Source: Diplolepis rosae
Lineage: Eukaryota > Arthropoda > Insecta > Hymenoptera > Diplolepididae
Assembly (NCBI GenBank): GCA_030998225.1
Contig: JAPYXD010000553.1
Span: forward strand, 3,162,001 to 3,226,000
Length of the DNA stretch: 64,000 nt
Direction: 5' to 3'
The notes beneath the pieces were generated by a model, which searched no databases, was not told the DNA's origin, and worked only from the letters and a program-made list of their open reading frames with translations. Numbering within the stretch: the first letter of the stretch is position 1; every line of letters begins with the position of its first letter. This document shows, piece by piece, positions 44,858 to 54,967 of this stretch. A program made the position numbers and the translations under genes.

Positions 44858-44945
44858 CATGGAGAATAGACATAAGGAGACCAAACTAATGTAACTGAAA
44901 ATGAGCGTCTTTTTAGAGGAAGTACATAGATTGAGTACGGGAACA
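44858..44945 (+). repeat. Dispersed GGAGAATAGAC repeat, copy
   Basis: accatggagaatagacataa then gagaccaaactaatgtaact and aatgagcgtctttttag nearly match 38929-39010. Confidence 0.7.
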
Positions 44946-45274
44946 AAATAGAAAATATGTAACTTAGAAATACATTAAAAGTAGTTTTATATTTTTTTAA
45001 TGAATGATTTCATGAATTTGAATTTCTACAACTTTGTTTCCCTAAATTTCAACTTTCACAGCATCCAGGTAAAAATAATGAGTTTCTTTCATATAACACG
45101 TGGATCAATAAGTCCCGGGACAGACACATAGATGGCGTTGCCAACAAAAGTTCTGTATAATTTTTCATGAGTACCAACCTTCAAAAGATACATGTCAAAA
45201 TTTTATGACATTCTAATGTTTGTTCCACGAGTTACAGTGATTTAAGTGACGCTAGTCTTGATATTCTCAAAACA

Positions 45275-46894
45275 ATGGATTCGAAACAATTTCGTGTGTT
45301 GATTTACCATTGCTTTTTGATGAAAAAAAAAACACAGTGCAAGCTCAGCAATGGCTTGAAAAGATCAACGGGGACTCTGCTCCAGCAAAGAACAACCATT
45401 TGTCGGTGGTATGCTAACTTTAAATGTGGTCGTACAGACACTGAAGATGCTGAACGCTCCGGCCGGCAAAATGAGGTAGTTACATCGGAAACCATAAAAA
45501 AAGTCCACCAAATCGTTTTCGAAAACCATAAATTAAAATTGCGTGAGATAGCTGACACCTTAAAGATATCATACGGCAGTGTGTACGCTATTTTGCATGA
45601 ACATTTATCTATGAGGAAGCTGTTGTTAAAGTGGGTGCCGCGTTTGCTCACGGTGGATCAAAAACGACAACGTGTCGTTGATTCCGAGCGCTGCTTGGAG
45701 TTGTTTCACCGAAATAAACCGAATTTTTTGCGTCGGTATGTGACAATGGACGAAACCTGGATCCATCACTACATTGTGGAGTCAAAGCGGTCGTCAGCCG
45801 AGTGGACTGCAGTCGGTGAGAAGCGTCCAAAGCGGCCAAAATCGCAAATGTGGGCCGGTAAGGTTATGGCCTCAGTATTTTGGGATGCTCATGGAGTTTT
45901 GTTCATCGACTACCTTGAAAAAGGTAAGACGACAGCGTTGCCATTGCTATTGATTTATCAGGAGTTCTACTGATTTTTGAGAGTGGCTACTGATATACTG
46001 ATTTTCATTAAAGTCTCTTGATTTTTTTTCGGCACTTGAGCAAAGTGCACAGGAGCCTATAGAGAAATAGGGGAACCGGATTTAACCAATGCGATTGTCG
46101 TCGCGCGAACCCCAGGTGATCATCTCATTGGTTAAATGCTGTTTCCCTATTCCTCAATTACCTTATTCTCCTTGAAGTAGGATTGCAGTGCTTATTATTT
46201 CAAAAATAATAATCATTTTCGCGTCAAGAGAATTTGAAATTTTCCCGCGAGAAAATTTAAGGTGGCTGACGAATCCGCGATCTCATTGGTTGAAAAATGT
46301 GAAAGAATGATCTTTACAACTGAAAAATGCTTCATTTCATGTCATTTTGCTTTTATATAATGAAGCTATGTTATTTAAGAGTACTTTAATTATTTTAAGA
46401 ATAATTCATAATTTTTATAAATCTCCTGATTTTTTGTTAAGTCTTCTGATAAAAAGCTCCTGAATTTTTATCTCGACCGTTGGCAACGCTGTAAGACGAT
46501 CAATAGCGAACTTTACACTGGCCAATTGATGTGTTTAAAGAACGAAATCGGTACGAAACGACTCCAAATGAAGAAGAAAAAAGTGGCCTTTCACCAAGAC
46601 AATGCACCGTGTCACAAGTCGCTCACTGCCATGGCGAAATTGAATAAATTGAGCTTTGAATTGCTTCCGCATCCACCATATTCACCGGATCTGTCTCCCA
46701 GCGACTACTACCTGTTTGCAGACTTCAAAAAAATGCTCCAAGGAAAGAGATTCTATAGCAACGAGGAAATCATCACCGAAACGAACGCTTATTTCGAGGC
46801 CAAAGATAAATCGTTCTACAAGAAAGGTATTGAAATGTTAGAGAAGCGCTGGACTGATTGTATTGCTTTTGAAAGAGACTATGTTGATGAATAA
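45275..46894 (+). pseudogene. mariner transposase (DD34D), disrupted
   Basis: The start is ATG 45275 (MDSKQFRVLIYHCFLMKK). A run of ten A near 45322 and a second shift near 45385 throw the frame temporarily. Then come the HTH region (TTICRWYANF, KLREIADTLKISYGSVYAIL), WVPRLLT in place of the usual WVPHEL, and MDETWIHHY with the first catalytic Asp. After the MITE insertion the frame resumes with HQDNAPCHKS and HPPYSPDLSPSDYYLFADFK. There are 34 residues between the second and third Asp, the mariner signature. It ends at TAA 46892-46894. The insertion between YLEKGKT and the rest, plus frameshifts, make it non-functional. Confidence 0.9.
45933..46491. mobile_element. hAT-type MITE (559 bp) inside the mariner transposase
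   Basis: Termini CAGCGTTGCCA and TGGCAACGCTG are inverted, and TAAGACGA is duplicated on each side (45925-45932, 46492-46499). An 8-bp duplication with CAG-type ends is diagnostic of the hAT superfamily. CTGATTTTT-like words repeat near both ends, as in hAT subterminal regions. An internal inverted repeat carries accggatttaaccaatg and cattggttaaatgctg. Confidence 0.9.
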
Positions 46895-47204
46895 AGTCGA
46901 GTTTTGCCAAAAAAATGTGTTTTTCCTAGTTAGTCCCGGGACTTATTGATCCACGTGTTACATCGGATATTTTCTGTAAATCTACCTTTGTGATAGATGA
47001 ACAAAAATTTTGAAAAGTTCATTGCTTTAATTGTTATTAAAAAATAGTTAAAACTATGAAATTTAGACGTTTTTTGCATCACTTTCGTCAATGCTACGCA
47101 AAAAAACTTTGTTTTTAGGTCACTAAATCCAAAATTTCATTACCTCTGACCTGATTCCTAGAAATGTAATTTATTTGATCTATTACTAAAATTATGAGCT
47201 TATA

Positions 47205-47300
47205 GGGCATGTGATACTTGAGAAGAGTAGCAAGTTCATGTGAATAATTTGGTCCAGTTTCTACATGTTTGTGTCTAAAGTGCATAAATTGTTGTTTCAA
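47205..47300 (+). repeat. GGCATGTGATAC repeat, copy
   Basis: gggcatgtgatacttgagaa ... gcaagttcatgtg ... ggtccagtttctacatg ... gtgcataaattgttgtttc matches 43768-43850 and 58862-58950. Confidence 0.65.
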
Positions 47301-47514
47301 AAATTTCGCGAATGCTAGAGAGGATGAAAACGGACGTAGATAGATTACTTTTGGATTTGAAAATGAAAAAAAAGTTTAATTGTTCTTATTATACTGTTTT
47401 TATTAATGTTAGTTAACTATTTTAAAAATATAAATTAATATTCACCTTATTTTATATTCTATTTTCTTCAATTATTCATAATGATTTCCAACTAATTACA
47501 ACTCTTATTAACTT

Positions 47515-47960
47515 GGTTTCTTGTTCAGAATTTTTCATTTTTTTACCATTTTTCAACTTAATTTTGCCTAAAAAAAATAGTATAAATGCAGTGATTTGTG
47601 GACAATTAAATATAAAAATTTTTAAAAAGTTATTATTCAATGCCATAAAGGAATATAAGAGATATTAATATTTAAATATTAATATCAGCTGAATGTTTCA
47701 AAATAGTTTTTGTACGAGATTAATAGGAATACGTTGAATATTTGAAGCCTGATCTCTTATATTTGTTAATGGCAGTTAATAATATATTTTAAACAATTTT
47801 TAAATTAAATTCTTCGTATGCTACTGTGAATTTTCAGGAAGGGATGGTACAGTTAGCGCAGCGTGTGACGATTCGACAAACTAAGTTAGGAATTCAACTT
47901 AGGAGACCAACGGGCCCCTATTTTCTTCTCTGATGCATACGGCTGGTTACATATAGAGTT
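47515..47960 (-). repeat. Interspersed repeat, uninterrupted copy (minus orientation)
   Basis: Inverse match to 18936-20265 without the LTR. It includes ttcaatgccataaagga, taaatattaatatcagctga, cgtgtgacgattcgaca and acttaggagaccaacggg, the empty LTR target. Confidence 0.8.
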
Positions 47961-48177
47961 TAAGGTTACTTCATAATAACCTTCAAATATTAGTTTCGTG
48001 TTCAATCATATTCATTCTTGAATCCTTCTCGTTTTATATTGTATTTGCATTCTCCTTTAAATACAGAGCCACCTACTTGGCCCGCCTGGCGTTAAAACTA
48101 AGATGATGATGCCTATAGACATTCCGATTCAAATATCTTGTGAATAGTTAACTAACCCTGAGACTCCATCTTTAATG
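47961..48177. other. Unassigned DNA
   Basis: More complex composition than the flanks but no motif recognised. Confidence 0.3.
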
Positions 48178-48338
48178 GTGCATTTATATCTCTGTCTGCC
48201 TGACCGGTGTGGACAGAAAATACATAAGAGTAAGGGAAGACAGATAGTGTAAAATTGGACAATAAGAAAAAGTCTGTCTTTTTTGCTCTTATGTATTTTC
48301 TGTACGCATCAGCCAGGCAGACAGAGGTATAAATGCAC
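48178..48338. mobile_element. 161-bp hairpin MITE
   Basis: Arms gtgcatttatatctctgtct ... acagaaaatacataagag and ctcttatgtattttctgt ... agacagaggtataaatgcac pair over about 53 nt. Confidence 0.8.
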
Positions 48339-49508
48339 TATAATAGACCTGGCCAAATAGGTCGCTTATTCTCAGCAAGGAGATTGTATATTTTCCTGAC
48401 CCAGGCTATCACTTCTCCTCCCTGCTTTCAATTGGGAGTGACAAAGAAGAAGAACCTTCAAATACGTATGTTCTGGCGACTGCTGCACCACTGTTAGTGG
48501 GATGTAGAAACACTGTGCGTTCACCCAATAAATTGTAGATTGGCCGCCCTGGCATAATTCGTAAGATTCAAGTGATGGCTTAAGGGTGTTTTCATTGTTC
48601 AGAACATGTGTGGAAGGAAAATTTAAGTGTTATTTCAATTAAAATTTTTTCTGAATCTTTTCATATTTTAAGAAGATATCACACTGTTTGAATCTGTCAA
48701 ACGGAAGGGTTAAACGACAAAGTGAAAAACATTCCTTAGTAGACGCCCACACATCAACGTAAGTGCGATAAACAAAGATCAGTATCACATGTATCGAATA
48801 CTACCTTTTCATCGAAGATGAGCATATTGAAAAAAAGGCAAGTCTGAATGTAGTAAAAATCTTCCAAAACTATTATTATGAATAGTTATAGCTTAGCGTC
48901 AATAATTTAGTTCGCTACTGCATTAAATGTGTTACTTTTGCATCCCCATGGGTTAAAAAAACCAAAGAATATTCGGCGTCAATAAGTAAAAGAGTTTTTA
49001 GTGTTTACCTTTTTGAATCTATAAATTTCTTGCTTTATTTGTGACACAACGACTTTAAGCGGTACTTTTTCGGTCGACTGTTAAGTTGCAATATAAGCCG
49101 TAGACGAGGCGAAGCTGAAGAAAAGACTGCAGCAGCAGCTGGGAATTAGTAATTTGATTATTGAAACTCGAAATGAGCTGTTGCAGCAAATTTTTTTGGT
49201 AAAATAGAAAAAATATTTGTTGCCGTAGCTAATACTTCCCTGCACAGCCAATTTCAGGTTTTATTTTTCAAGTAATTAATCCTTAGTTGCTACAGCTAAT
49301 TTCTTTCTCCGTATATGAAGCAATCTCCGGCTGTTGTTTACAATGCTTATTGGAGTATTTAGATCAGACATAAATTCCACTCATATATGCATTTTAAAAT
49401 TAAGTAAAGTTTAAATGCTGTTGCACGAGTGTTATTCAATAAGAATAAGTTGAACAATTTATTATATTATGTTAAAAACTTTTGATCTCATTTTTACTTC
49501 CAGTAGAA
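48339..49508. other. Unassigned DNA, no gene recognised
   Basis: Mixed composition to about 48560, then AT-rich. A run at 49050-49150 includes gcagcagcagctggg. No exon with a family motif was found. Confidence 0.35.
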
Positions 49509-49828
49509 GCCCGGTAGCTCAGGTGGTAGCATTCCGGGAATCTAAGCAAGAGGTCTAGGGTTCGATCCATGAGTCGGTACCAATGGAAACGTTTTTAAGT
49601 ACTTTTAACGAAATTCTAGTGGTTTTGATTCCACCTTAAAATAGATTCCGCCAAAAGCGTCTAGTGACCTCCCATGGGAGGAGCCTCATGTCGAGGGGGA
49701 CATCATGGGTGGTCACTGAACGACTTTGATAAGACTCGAAATAGGTTAGCGATTTTCTATTCGAATGTGCAACGTCTATAAAAGATTTCGCCATTTTTCC
49801 TCCTCACAACAACAAAAAAAAAAAAAAA
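49509..49828 (+). mobile_element. tRNA-derived SINE with an R1-like LINE tail
   Basis: The head GCCCGGTAGCTCAGGTGGTA has a good A box (TAGCTCAGGTGG, 49515-49526), and GGTTCGATCC (49559-49568) is a B box, 44 bp from A-box start to B-box start, as in tRNA-derived pol III promoters. It does not fold as a proper tRNA between the boxes. A body of about 190 bp follows, then caacgtctataaaagatttc and gccatttttcctcctcac (49770-49807), a 37/38 match to the LINE 3' end at 27388-27425, and an A-rich tail. The three-part plan (tRNA head, unrelated body, LINE-like tail) is that of a SINE. No clear target duplication found. Confidence 0.85.
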
Positions 49829-50131
49829 GTATCAAAAACAATAAAGAAGATAAAGCATACAGTACCAGTCTCAGGGTGCCGTCCCATGTGAGCGTAATGC
49901 GACTCGTCATAAGAAGAGTGAAAGAGAAAGAAGTACACTTTTGTATACTGACTGAAGTTCGGAGGAGTTACAATAGGTCCAGAATCTTAGTCTCGGTGGG
50001 TTATACTGGGACCCCTCTCTCTGATGATGTAATGTACTCTCTGTACATGTAATAAAAAAAATTAGAAAACATTAAACCTATTGTTCTTACATTTTCTAAT
50101 TAATTATAACAATTATTGGTTTTAAATATAG

Positions 50132-50304
50132 ATCTAGAAATCAGAAAGAAACTGATCAAAACATATGCATGGACAATAGATAAAGAAGAAAAAGTCTCAA
50201 AACAATGTTATGAAAAGGCACGAAAGAAGACACTTACAGTCCAGCTAAGTCGCATTAAAAAACATTTGAAGGTAAACAGTTTATTACTGAAAAACAATAT
50301 GTAA
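50132..50304 (+). pseudogene. Possible LINE RT C-terminal remnant
   Basis: The frame reads LEIRKKLIKTYAWTIDKEEK. In many LINE RTs this looks like 'RKKLIKTYVWSVALYGSETWTI.KEE' with the middle deleted. What follows (KARKKTLTVQLSRIKKHLK) is not recognised. The poly-A-free context and short length leave it doubtful. Flanking AG and GT could instead make it an exon. Confidence 0.3.
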
Positions 50305-50307
50305 AAT

Positions 50308-51262
50308 ACACGGAAGAAAGGGGGCATGGTTGCAAAAATAAATTTTCGGGTTTTCATTGATTCCGCTAGTTTTAATGTTGCTCTTTCCAGCAGAAAAATC
50401 GAAAATGAATTCTGTGCAGTTTTTCTTATTGCAATTGAGTTATTAAGTATTCCATGAATCTTGCTTACCTTGGAACACCTGAGGTTCCATGAAATTCCTT
50501 TCACCACTCATTAACACATCTTTATGCCGCATTCGTAAACTGATTCGCTATCTGTGACTGTAGGAAGGCAAGTACACAAACCCGAAGTCGATAGACGCGT
50601 GAGAATGTAATAAATGGAGAGGGGAATTTTTGTGGGCTTTTACCATTCTCTTAAGGTGGCTTGATCGTTTTTGAAAAAAATTACAGACTGCTCTGAAACT
50701 TAAAGATTATCTTAATAAAATATGCTAGATTCATTTGGAAAAAAGAAATACCGTGGTTGACGATGTCATTGCCGAAAAAATCGCTACCGAAAAAATGTCA
50801 GTTTAACACGTAGTCTTATGGGATTCCTCGTCAAAATCGGCGAAACTCCGGAAAAAATCACAAGTCCCCATAAATCAAATATATACTAGTACTTTCGATT
50901 TCGAGGAATCTATTAGTATTATAAAAACGAAGGGTTAACGACTTCAATCAAGAGAAAATTGCGAAAAAGGTACAGAATATAGAAATCGCCTCGAGGTGAA
51001 ACTAATAATTTTTTACTATCGCTTTTTTCCGGGGACATTTCCGCGATTTCTTACCCTTCTACTCAGATGTTACTATAATACATATGATTATTAAAAAAAT
51101 AAGTAGCAATGAGCATTCATGTAACACGTGCCCCCACGGTACCCCTCACTTCAAACGACACCAAACGCTCAAGCCACCTTAAGCTCTTCATTGCAGGCGG
51201 CGTTACAATCGTCTGTCCTTAAAAATCATTTTTTGCAGTCTTAGCCCCCTTTCTTCCGCGCA
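50308..51262. mobile_element. Outer MITE with CACGGAAGAAAGGGGGC ends
   Basis: Left acacggaagaaagggggcat ... gcaaaaataaattttcgg is inverted at the right as aaatcattttttgcagtctt ... agccccctttcttccgcg. The arms are about 45 bp. A TTAA-flanked element sits inside. Confidence 0.65.
50651..51182. mobile_element. piggyBac-type MITE (532 bp) with TTAA ends
   Basis: TTAA at 50651-50654 and 51179-51182. GGTGGCTTGATCGTTT on the left and AAACGCTCAAGCCACC on the right are inverted. The interior is non-coding. It is unrelated in sequence to the other TTAA elements in this window. Confidence 0.75.
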
Positions 51263-51270
51263 CATCACAT

Positions 51271-51570
51271 ATGCTGAGGCGGGACCGATCAGGCAAACAA
51301 GTGCGAGCACAAAACATTAAGCACTGCAGAGTGCGAAGACATTATAATATCTCCAACTCTTACCTATGTGGTAGAAAAGATAATAATTGCGGACCTATCG
51401 TAAAAAATTCGTATGAAACTAATAAAAGAATTGTATTCGAAATGAGACTGTTAGGCTTTTCTGAAGAGAGAATAAATATGTTTTGCTGTCTTATGGGTCT
51501 TGGCAAAGGACGTAAAAGGCTCGTACAGTACGCAGGCTACAACAAATCAAGCAGAATAAGTTCTTTGTAG
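51271..51570 (+). CDS. Fragment of a MULE-like or related transposon protein
   Basis: The 99-residue frame contains SYETNKRIVFEMRLLGFSEE, then RINMFCCLMGLGKG and LVQYAGYNKS. The pattern 'YE.NRR.V.AMR.LG.G......FC..M.L......Y' recurs at the N-terminus of an expanded arthropod/cnidarian transposon-protein family that I recall as Mutator-like. That link is unverified. It has no cysteine finger upstream beyond CG-x-K-x3-C. The frame is open, but no downstream catalytic core is seen, so it is truncated or one exon. It starts 8 bp after the outer MITE. Confidence 0.4.
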   Translation: MLRRDRSGKQVRAQNIKHCRVRRHYNISNSYLCGRKDNNCGPIVKNSYETNKRIVFEMRLLGFSEERINMFCCLMGLGKGRKRLVQYAGYNKSSRISSL

Positions 51571-51989
51571 AAACGGAGAGGCAATGATATGGGCCTGAAT
51601 TGCAGATTAGCACCATAGACAGGTAAGTTTACAAAAACCTTCACATTTCAAGACCGAAAACTTGAAACACGTTTCTTTCAAAATCACTTTTTTCTCAAAT
51701 TGGCGGTAAACATAACTAAAAGAATATTCAATCAATCGTAATGTCCCAATGCATGCATATACAAATTGAATTTCCCACCGGATGAACCTACGGAACATGG
51801 AAATTAGCATATTCAACTGTGCAGAATATTTAAAAATTCACTATAAAAGAACTTTTTGTACTTCGCAATGTTGATAAATATGCATTGAAAGTCTAAGACT
51901 ATTTCATCAAACTATTACTTCATAAAAAAAAATTTTCACTATCAATATACATAGGCTTCCCTCTGCAATGTTTTTAAATATATTGCTAA
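51571..51989. other. AT-rich DNA, no gene recognised
   Basis: Nothing supportable beyond short frames. Confidence 0.4.
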
Positions 51990-52375
51990 ACGCTTTCGCC
52001 GAGCCCTGTTATTAACTTTCCCAAAAATATATCATCTGGATAAGAATGTTTTTGCCAAACGGCATTACCTCCTTTGACTTCTGGTATACAATGGAGCCCT
52101 TAACTGCTCCTTTTTTGCTAATCAGTCCGCAAGCTCGCTTCCCTTAATCTTGATATGGCCAGGGACCCGTATTAGAGTCTCATCGTTTCTTCCCGCCAGT
52201 TGGTTTGATGCGTTTTTACATTCCCAAACCAGAGTCGAGTTGATCTTTGGTTTACCAACTGCGGCTACATCTTCCTGGCTGTCGGAGCAGATCCTGATCT
52301 GCTTATCGATTCTTTGTTTACTTAAAATTAATTCAGGACAAAGGACAGCCAGCACCTCTGCTTCGGATGCGTATT
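51990..52375 (-). pseudogene. RNase H domain remnant of a non-LTR retrotransposon
   Basis: The minus strand reads ASEAEVLAVLCPELILSKQR, then IRICSDSQEDVAAVGKPKIN, TLVWECKNASNQLAGRND and LIRVPGHIKIKGSELAD. This is the type I RNase H of Jockey/I-type LINEs ('QAEV.AI', 'I.SDSQAAL', 'LVWEC...L', 'L.WVPGH.GI.GNE.AD'). It includes the Asp of SDSQ, the Glu of QAE-like AEAE, and the Asp of ELAD. A stop follows ELAD. No RT adjoins, so it is a 3' fragment. Confidence 0.75.
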
Positions 52376-53289
52376 AACCAAGTGGAACTGTTAGCCCCTT
52401 TCATGAAGTTGAAGCGTTTGGCCGTTTTATTTTTTGCCATCTCAAGAGTTGTCATTACAATGATGTCCGGGAGTCTGGTGTGTTTCGTTCCCCATTCCTA
52501 TCTATTCGCAGCCTTGATTTGGCATATGCTTTACGTTGCTTCTACGGTTGCAGCCAGGTTTAGTGATTTTTAACAGAGCAAGATGTCAATCGCCGCCATG
52601 GGCGTGGTCCTCATTGCACCGGATATTCCTTTAAAAATGAGTATCTGAAGACGGTAAAGCTTTGCATTACAGGTCAAAATGCTTCGTCCAATTCAGCTTT
52701 AAGGGGTTTCATCACCTTTGGAGTACCTAAGATTTTTAAGATTCGTTTAACAAATTAAGGTCGCTTTTTTGAGTAAAAATCGAGTGTTACATTCAAATGC
52801 TCACTATTTTTGCAAAAATGAATATTTTTTCTATAATCTTGGATACTTTACTGGGCAATCTTATAAACATTAAAAAAAATTTGTTTTTTTTTTTGTTTCA
52901 GGTGCAAATCTTAATTTTGAGAATTTCTCGCTGCAGACGACCTCCGAAAAAAAAATTTTAGACACGGCAATACTCAGCCGCCATTTTGTATTTCTTCACA
53001 AAAAATTGTTTTTATAAAGTTAATATATTAGCTAATAAACTCTATAAATTTTAATTACTTTACGTTGTGTTATCTGCCTGAAAATAAATCATAAAAATGA
53101 CACTATTTTTGGTCTAAGTTTGTACGCGGATTCCCCAGGAAGTGTACCTCCATAAGATAGTTTTTGCAGTCTTCATTTCCAGCAAATTCGCCTTATTTAA
53201 GTCTGTAACATCCCTATTTTCCCCCTGGTTGCCAGACGCTTCAGTATTTGTGTGCATGTGTGTTTATTTAATTTCTGTAAAACAAAACA
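52376..53289. other. Unassigned DNA, possibly more retroelement debris
   Basis: The first 250 bp may continue the LINE remnant (minus strand) but I cannot align it. At 52920-53000, ctgcagacgacctccg and actcagccgccattttgta look like a common interspersed-repeat end. Confidence 0.3.
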
Positions 53290-53700
53290 TAACACAATCG
53301 TAGGGGTTACTAGATTGGCGGTTTACAATGTACTGTCGTAGCCCTATTCCCCTCGGGGGACGCGTTTACCCAAATCTCTCATCCAGTTGCTCGTTTAGTC
53401 GGTCACGGTCTAGTCTCAGTCGCTGAGGGAAGGGCGCCTCAGCAGTATCTAAGCGTTGGCGCCCCACCCTCGGTGCCTCGGCCATGATGGTATCCAGAGG
53501 GCCAAGGGTACTGGTGTGTCGGTCGGTCGGTATATTCGTCTGGTGATATGGTCGGATTTACGTTGCTCCAGTGAGAACCGGGCGAGGCGTGAAGCAGGTG
53601 AGCCTGACGTCACGCACCGCCCCCTCGTCTCATCGTCAATGGCTTCAGCCATTGGTCAAGGGACGAGCTGGTTCGCCTGTTTTGAATATACGGACTGGTA

Positions 53701-53796
53701 TGGTTGAATACGGTTAGGTACGTATGGGTACAGATGGGTACGGTGGGATACGGTTAGGTTCGGTTGGGTACGGTTAGAGTCGGTTATGTACGGTGG
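53701..53796 (+). repeat. 10-bp minisatellite, unit cggttrggta
   Basis: About nine and a half units in exact 10-base register, with drift (cggttaggta, cgtatgggta, cggtgggata, cggttgggta and similar). Confidence 0.85.
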
Positions 53797-53817
53797 CAGC
53801 GTCGTCTGTGTTGTCCT

Positions 53818-54063
53818 GGTGCAACCTGAGCAGGACCCAGCCAGGGGAACCTGACGCTGGGTGCCAGCTCCTACCGAGGGTCGACCATGGGGAAACCCAT
53901 CGGTCGGTGTTCGACGCGGCATCTCCGGGTGATCTTAGGGTGTCGATCTGGTCAGCCTAAGCAGCACCCAGACAAGGGAACCTGACTTTGGGTGCCAGTT
54001 CTCACCGAGAGTCGGCCATGGGGGAACCCATCGATCGACGCTCGGTCCGGCTTCACCAGGTGT
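53818..54063 (+). repeat. Tandem duplication, period about 132 bp
   Basis: acctgagcaggacccagcca ... gggtgccagctcctaccgag ... ccatggggaaacccatcg (53823-53933) recurs as gcctaagcagcacccagaca ... gggtgccagttctcaccgag ... ccatgggggaacccatcg (53955-54063). Confidence 0.85.
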
Positions 54064-54490
54064 TCACAAGGAAAGAACAAAAGCAGCGTGCCCCGTCGTC
54101 TCTCCCTACTCGCTTCACACGGATTCGGCGTGCAATTGTGTCTGTAGGTAACCCGGTTTGCAATCTGAGCACATTGGTTTATGGCGGTCGGGGTAGGAGA
54201 TACTCTCCTATGGGGGAACCCATCAGGAGAGGCATCTCCATGCCGTCCGTCTAGAACGCCGCTCCGGTGTGACCCGGATCATCGCTCCAGCTAAACTGCC
54301 TGTTCTCGGTGTTCCGCTCTTATATACCGTCCGCAAGCGGTGGGGGTACTCACTTGAGTAGCGGCGGTAGGAGTACCTCTTCGAACGCCGCGGTAGGGGA
54401 GCGGTGGCGTAGCCCGTATGTACGATTCGTTACAAGCCTTATACAAAATGCAGCAAATAGCAAATAGATAGTGCGACAGGGGCACGTATA

Positions 54491-54820
54491 AGGAATTCTG
54501 TGATCGTAAAGAAATCTTTAATCATGCGTTTTTGCTTTGCAAATTCTTATTATTGCAAGGTTAGCATTTTGTGGAATGGTGGAGAATTAAAATCAACTAA
54601 ACTAAAGGCATAGTGTGTAGAAATCCAATGGTACAAATTTGCATCAGTATGCCCTTTGAAAGGGACAGAATACAAGTACGTCTTACAGAGGTTAAATTGC
54701 CATTGTTATTAAAAAGGATCCATGTAATCGAGTGGCGATCTAAATTTTCGGAGTTAAATGTACATAAATTTATTGTTTCAAATTATGCATTTATTATTCT
54801 TTGGATTCTTTGCTTTGCAG
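54491..54820. other. Presumed intron or upstream DNA of the TBC-like exon
   Basis: It ends in a pyrimidine-rich tract, ttctttggattctttgctttgcag, typical of a 3' splice site. No exon-like frame upstream was recognised. Confidence 0.4.
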
Positions 54821-54894
54821 GTTGAACAAATTCGATGACGTTCTCAACACTGATGTGGTTGACATTGCTGCTCTTAAGAAATTGTGTTTTCATG
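54821..54894 (+). CDS. TBC1D13-like: Exon of a TBC1D13-like Rab GTPase-activating protein
   Basis: After TTTGCAG the 74-bp exon encodes (x)LNKFDDVLNTDVVDIAALKK then LCFHG, and stops at CATG|GTAGGA, a good donor. The pattern basic-x-x-F-x-x-(V/A)-L...L-x-x-L-C-F-x-G matches the start of TBC1D13, where the next words would be IP....LR..CWK.LLNYLP, the entry to the TBC domain that stimulates GTP hydrolysis by Rab proteins on membranes. Splice phases (one base on the left, two left over on the right) are consistent with an internal exon. No other exon is visible; they would lie in or beyond large introns. One exon is thin evidence, but it is the best host-gene candidate here. Confidence 0.5.
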
Positions 54895-54925
54895 GTAGGA
54901 AAATGTTTTTGCATTCATCGAAAAA

Positions 54926-54927
<2 letters not shown>

Positions 54928-54964
<37 letters not shown>
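54928..54964 (+). repeat. (TTA)n microsatellite
   Basis: About twelve uninterrupted TTA units, in the presumed intron after the TBC-like exon. Confidence 0.95.

Positions 54965-54967
<3 letters not shown>

Larger units (their letters stand above)
45096..46958 (+). mobile_element. mariner element interrupted by a hAT-type MITE
   Basis: Terminal inverted repeats ACACGTGGATCAATAAGTCC (left) and GGACTTATTGATCCACGTGT (right) are flanked by TA (45094-45095, 46959-46960). A second copy on the minus strand is at 62448-63742. Removing the inserted MITE (559 bp plus one 8-bp duplicate) leaves about 1.3 kb, the usual mariner size. Confidence 0.95.
53290..54490. repeat. GC-rich island with tandem repeats, origin unknown
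   Basis: About 1.2 kb is markedly GC-rich against AT-rich flanks. It has no long open frame. Inside are a 10-bp minisatellite (53701-53796), a 132-bp-period duplication (53818-54063), and a third partial tatgggggaacccatc at about 54208. It could be the 5' UTR/promoter of an unrecognised retroelement, or spacer DNA. It ends 330 bp before the TBC exon. Confidence 0.6.

Noticed and set aside
49509..49584. Functional tRNA gene
   Set aside because: A and B boxes are good but the anticodon stem and acceptor stem do not pair properly, and a SINE body and LINE tail follow.
52122..52377. Plus-strand 75-residue ORF
   Set aside because: The minus strand encodes a recognisable RNase H, and the plus frame is its shadow.
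53701..53796. Telomeric (TTAGG)n array
   Set aside because: The period is 10 bp, not 5, and most units lack TTAGG. It is a minisatellite.
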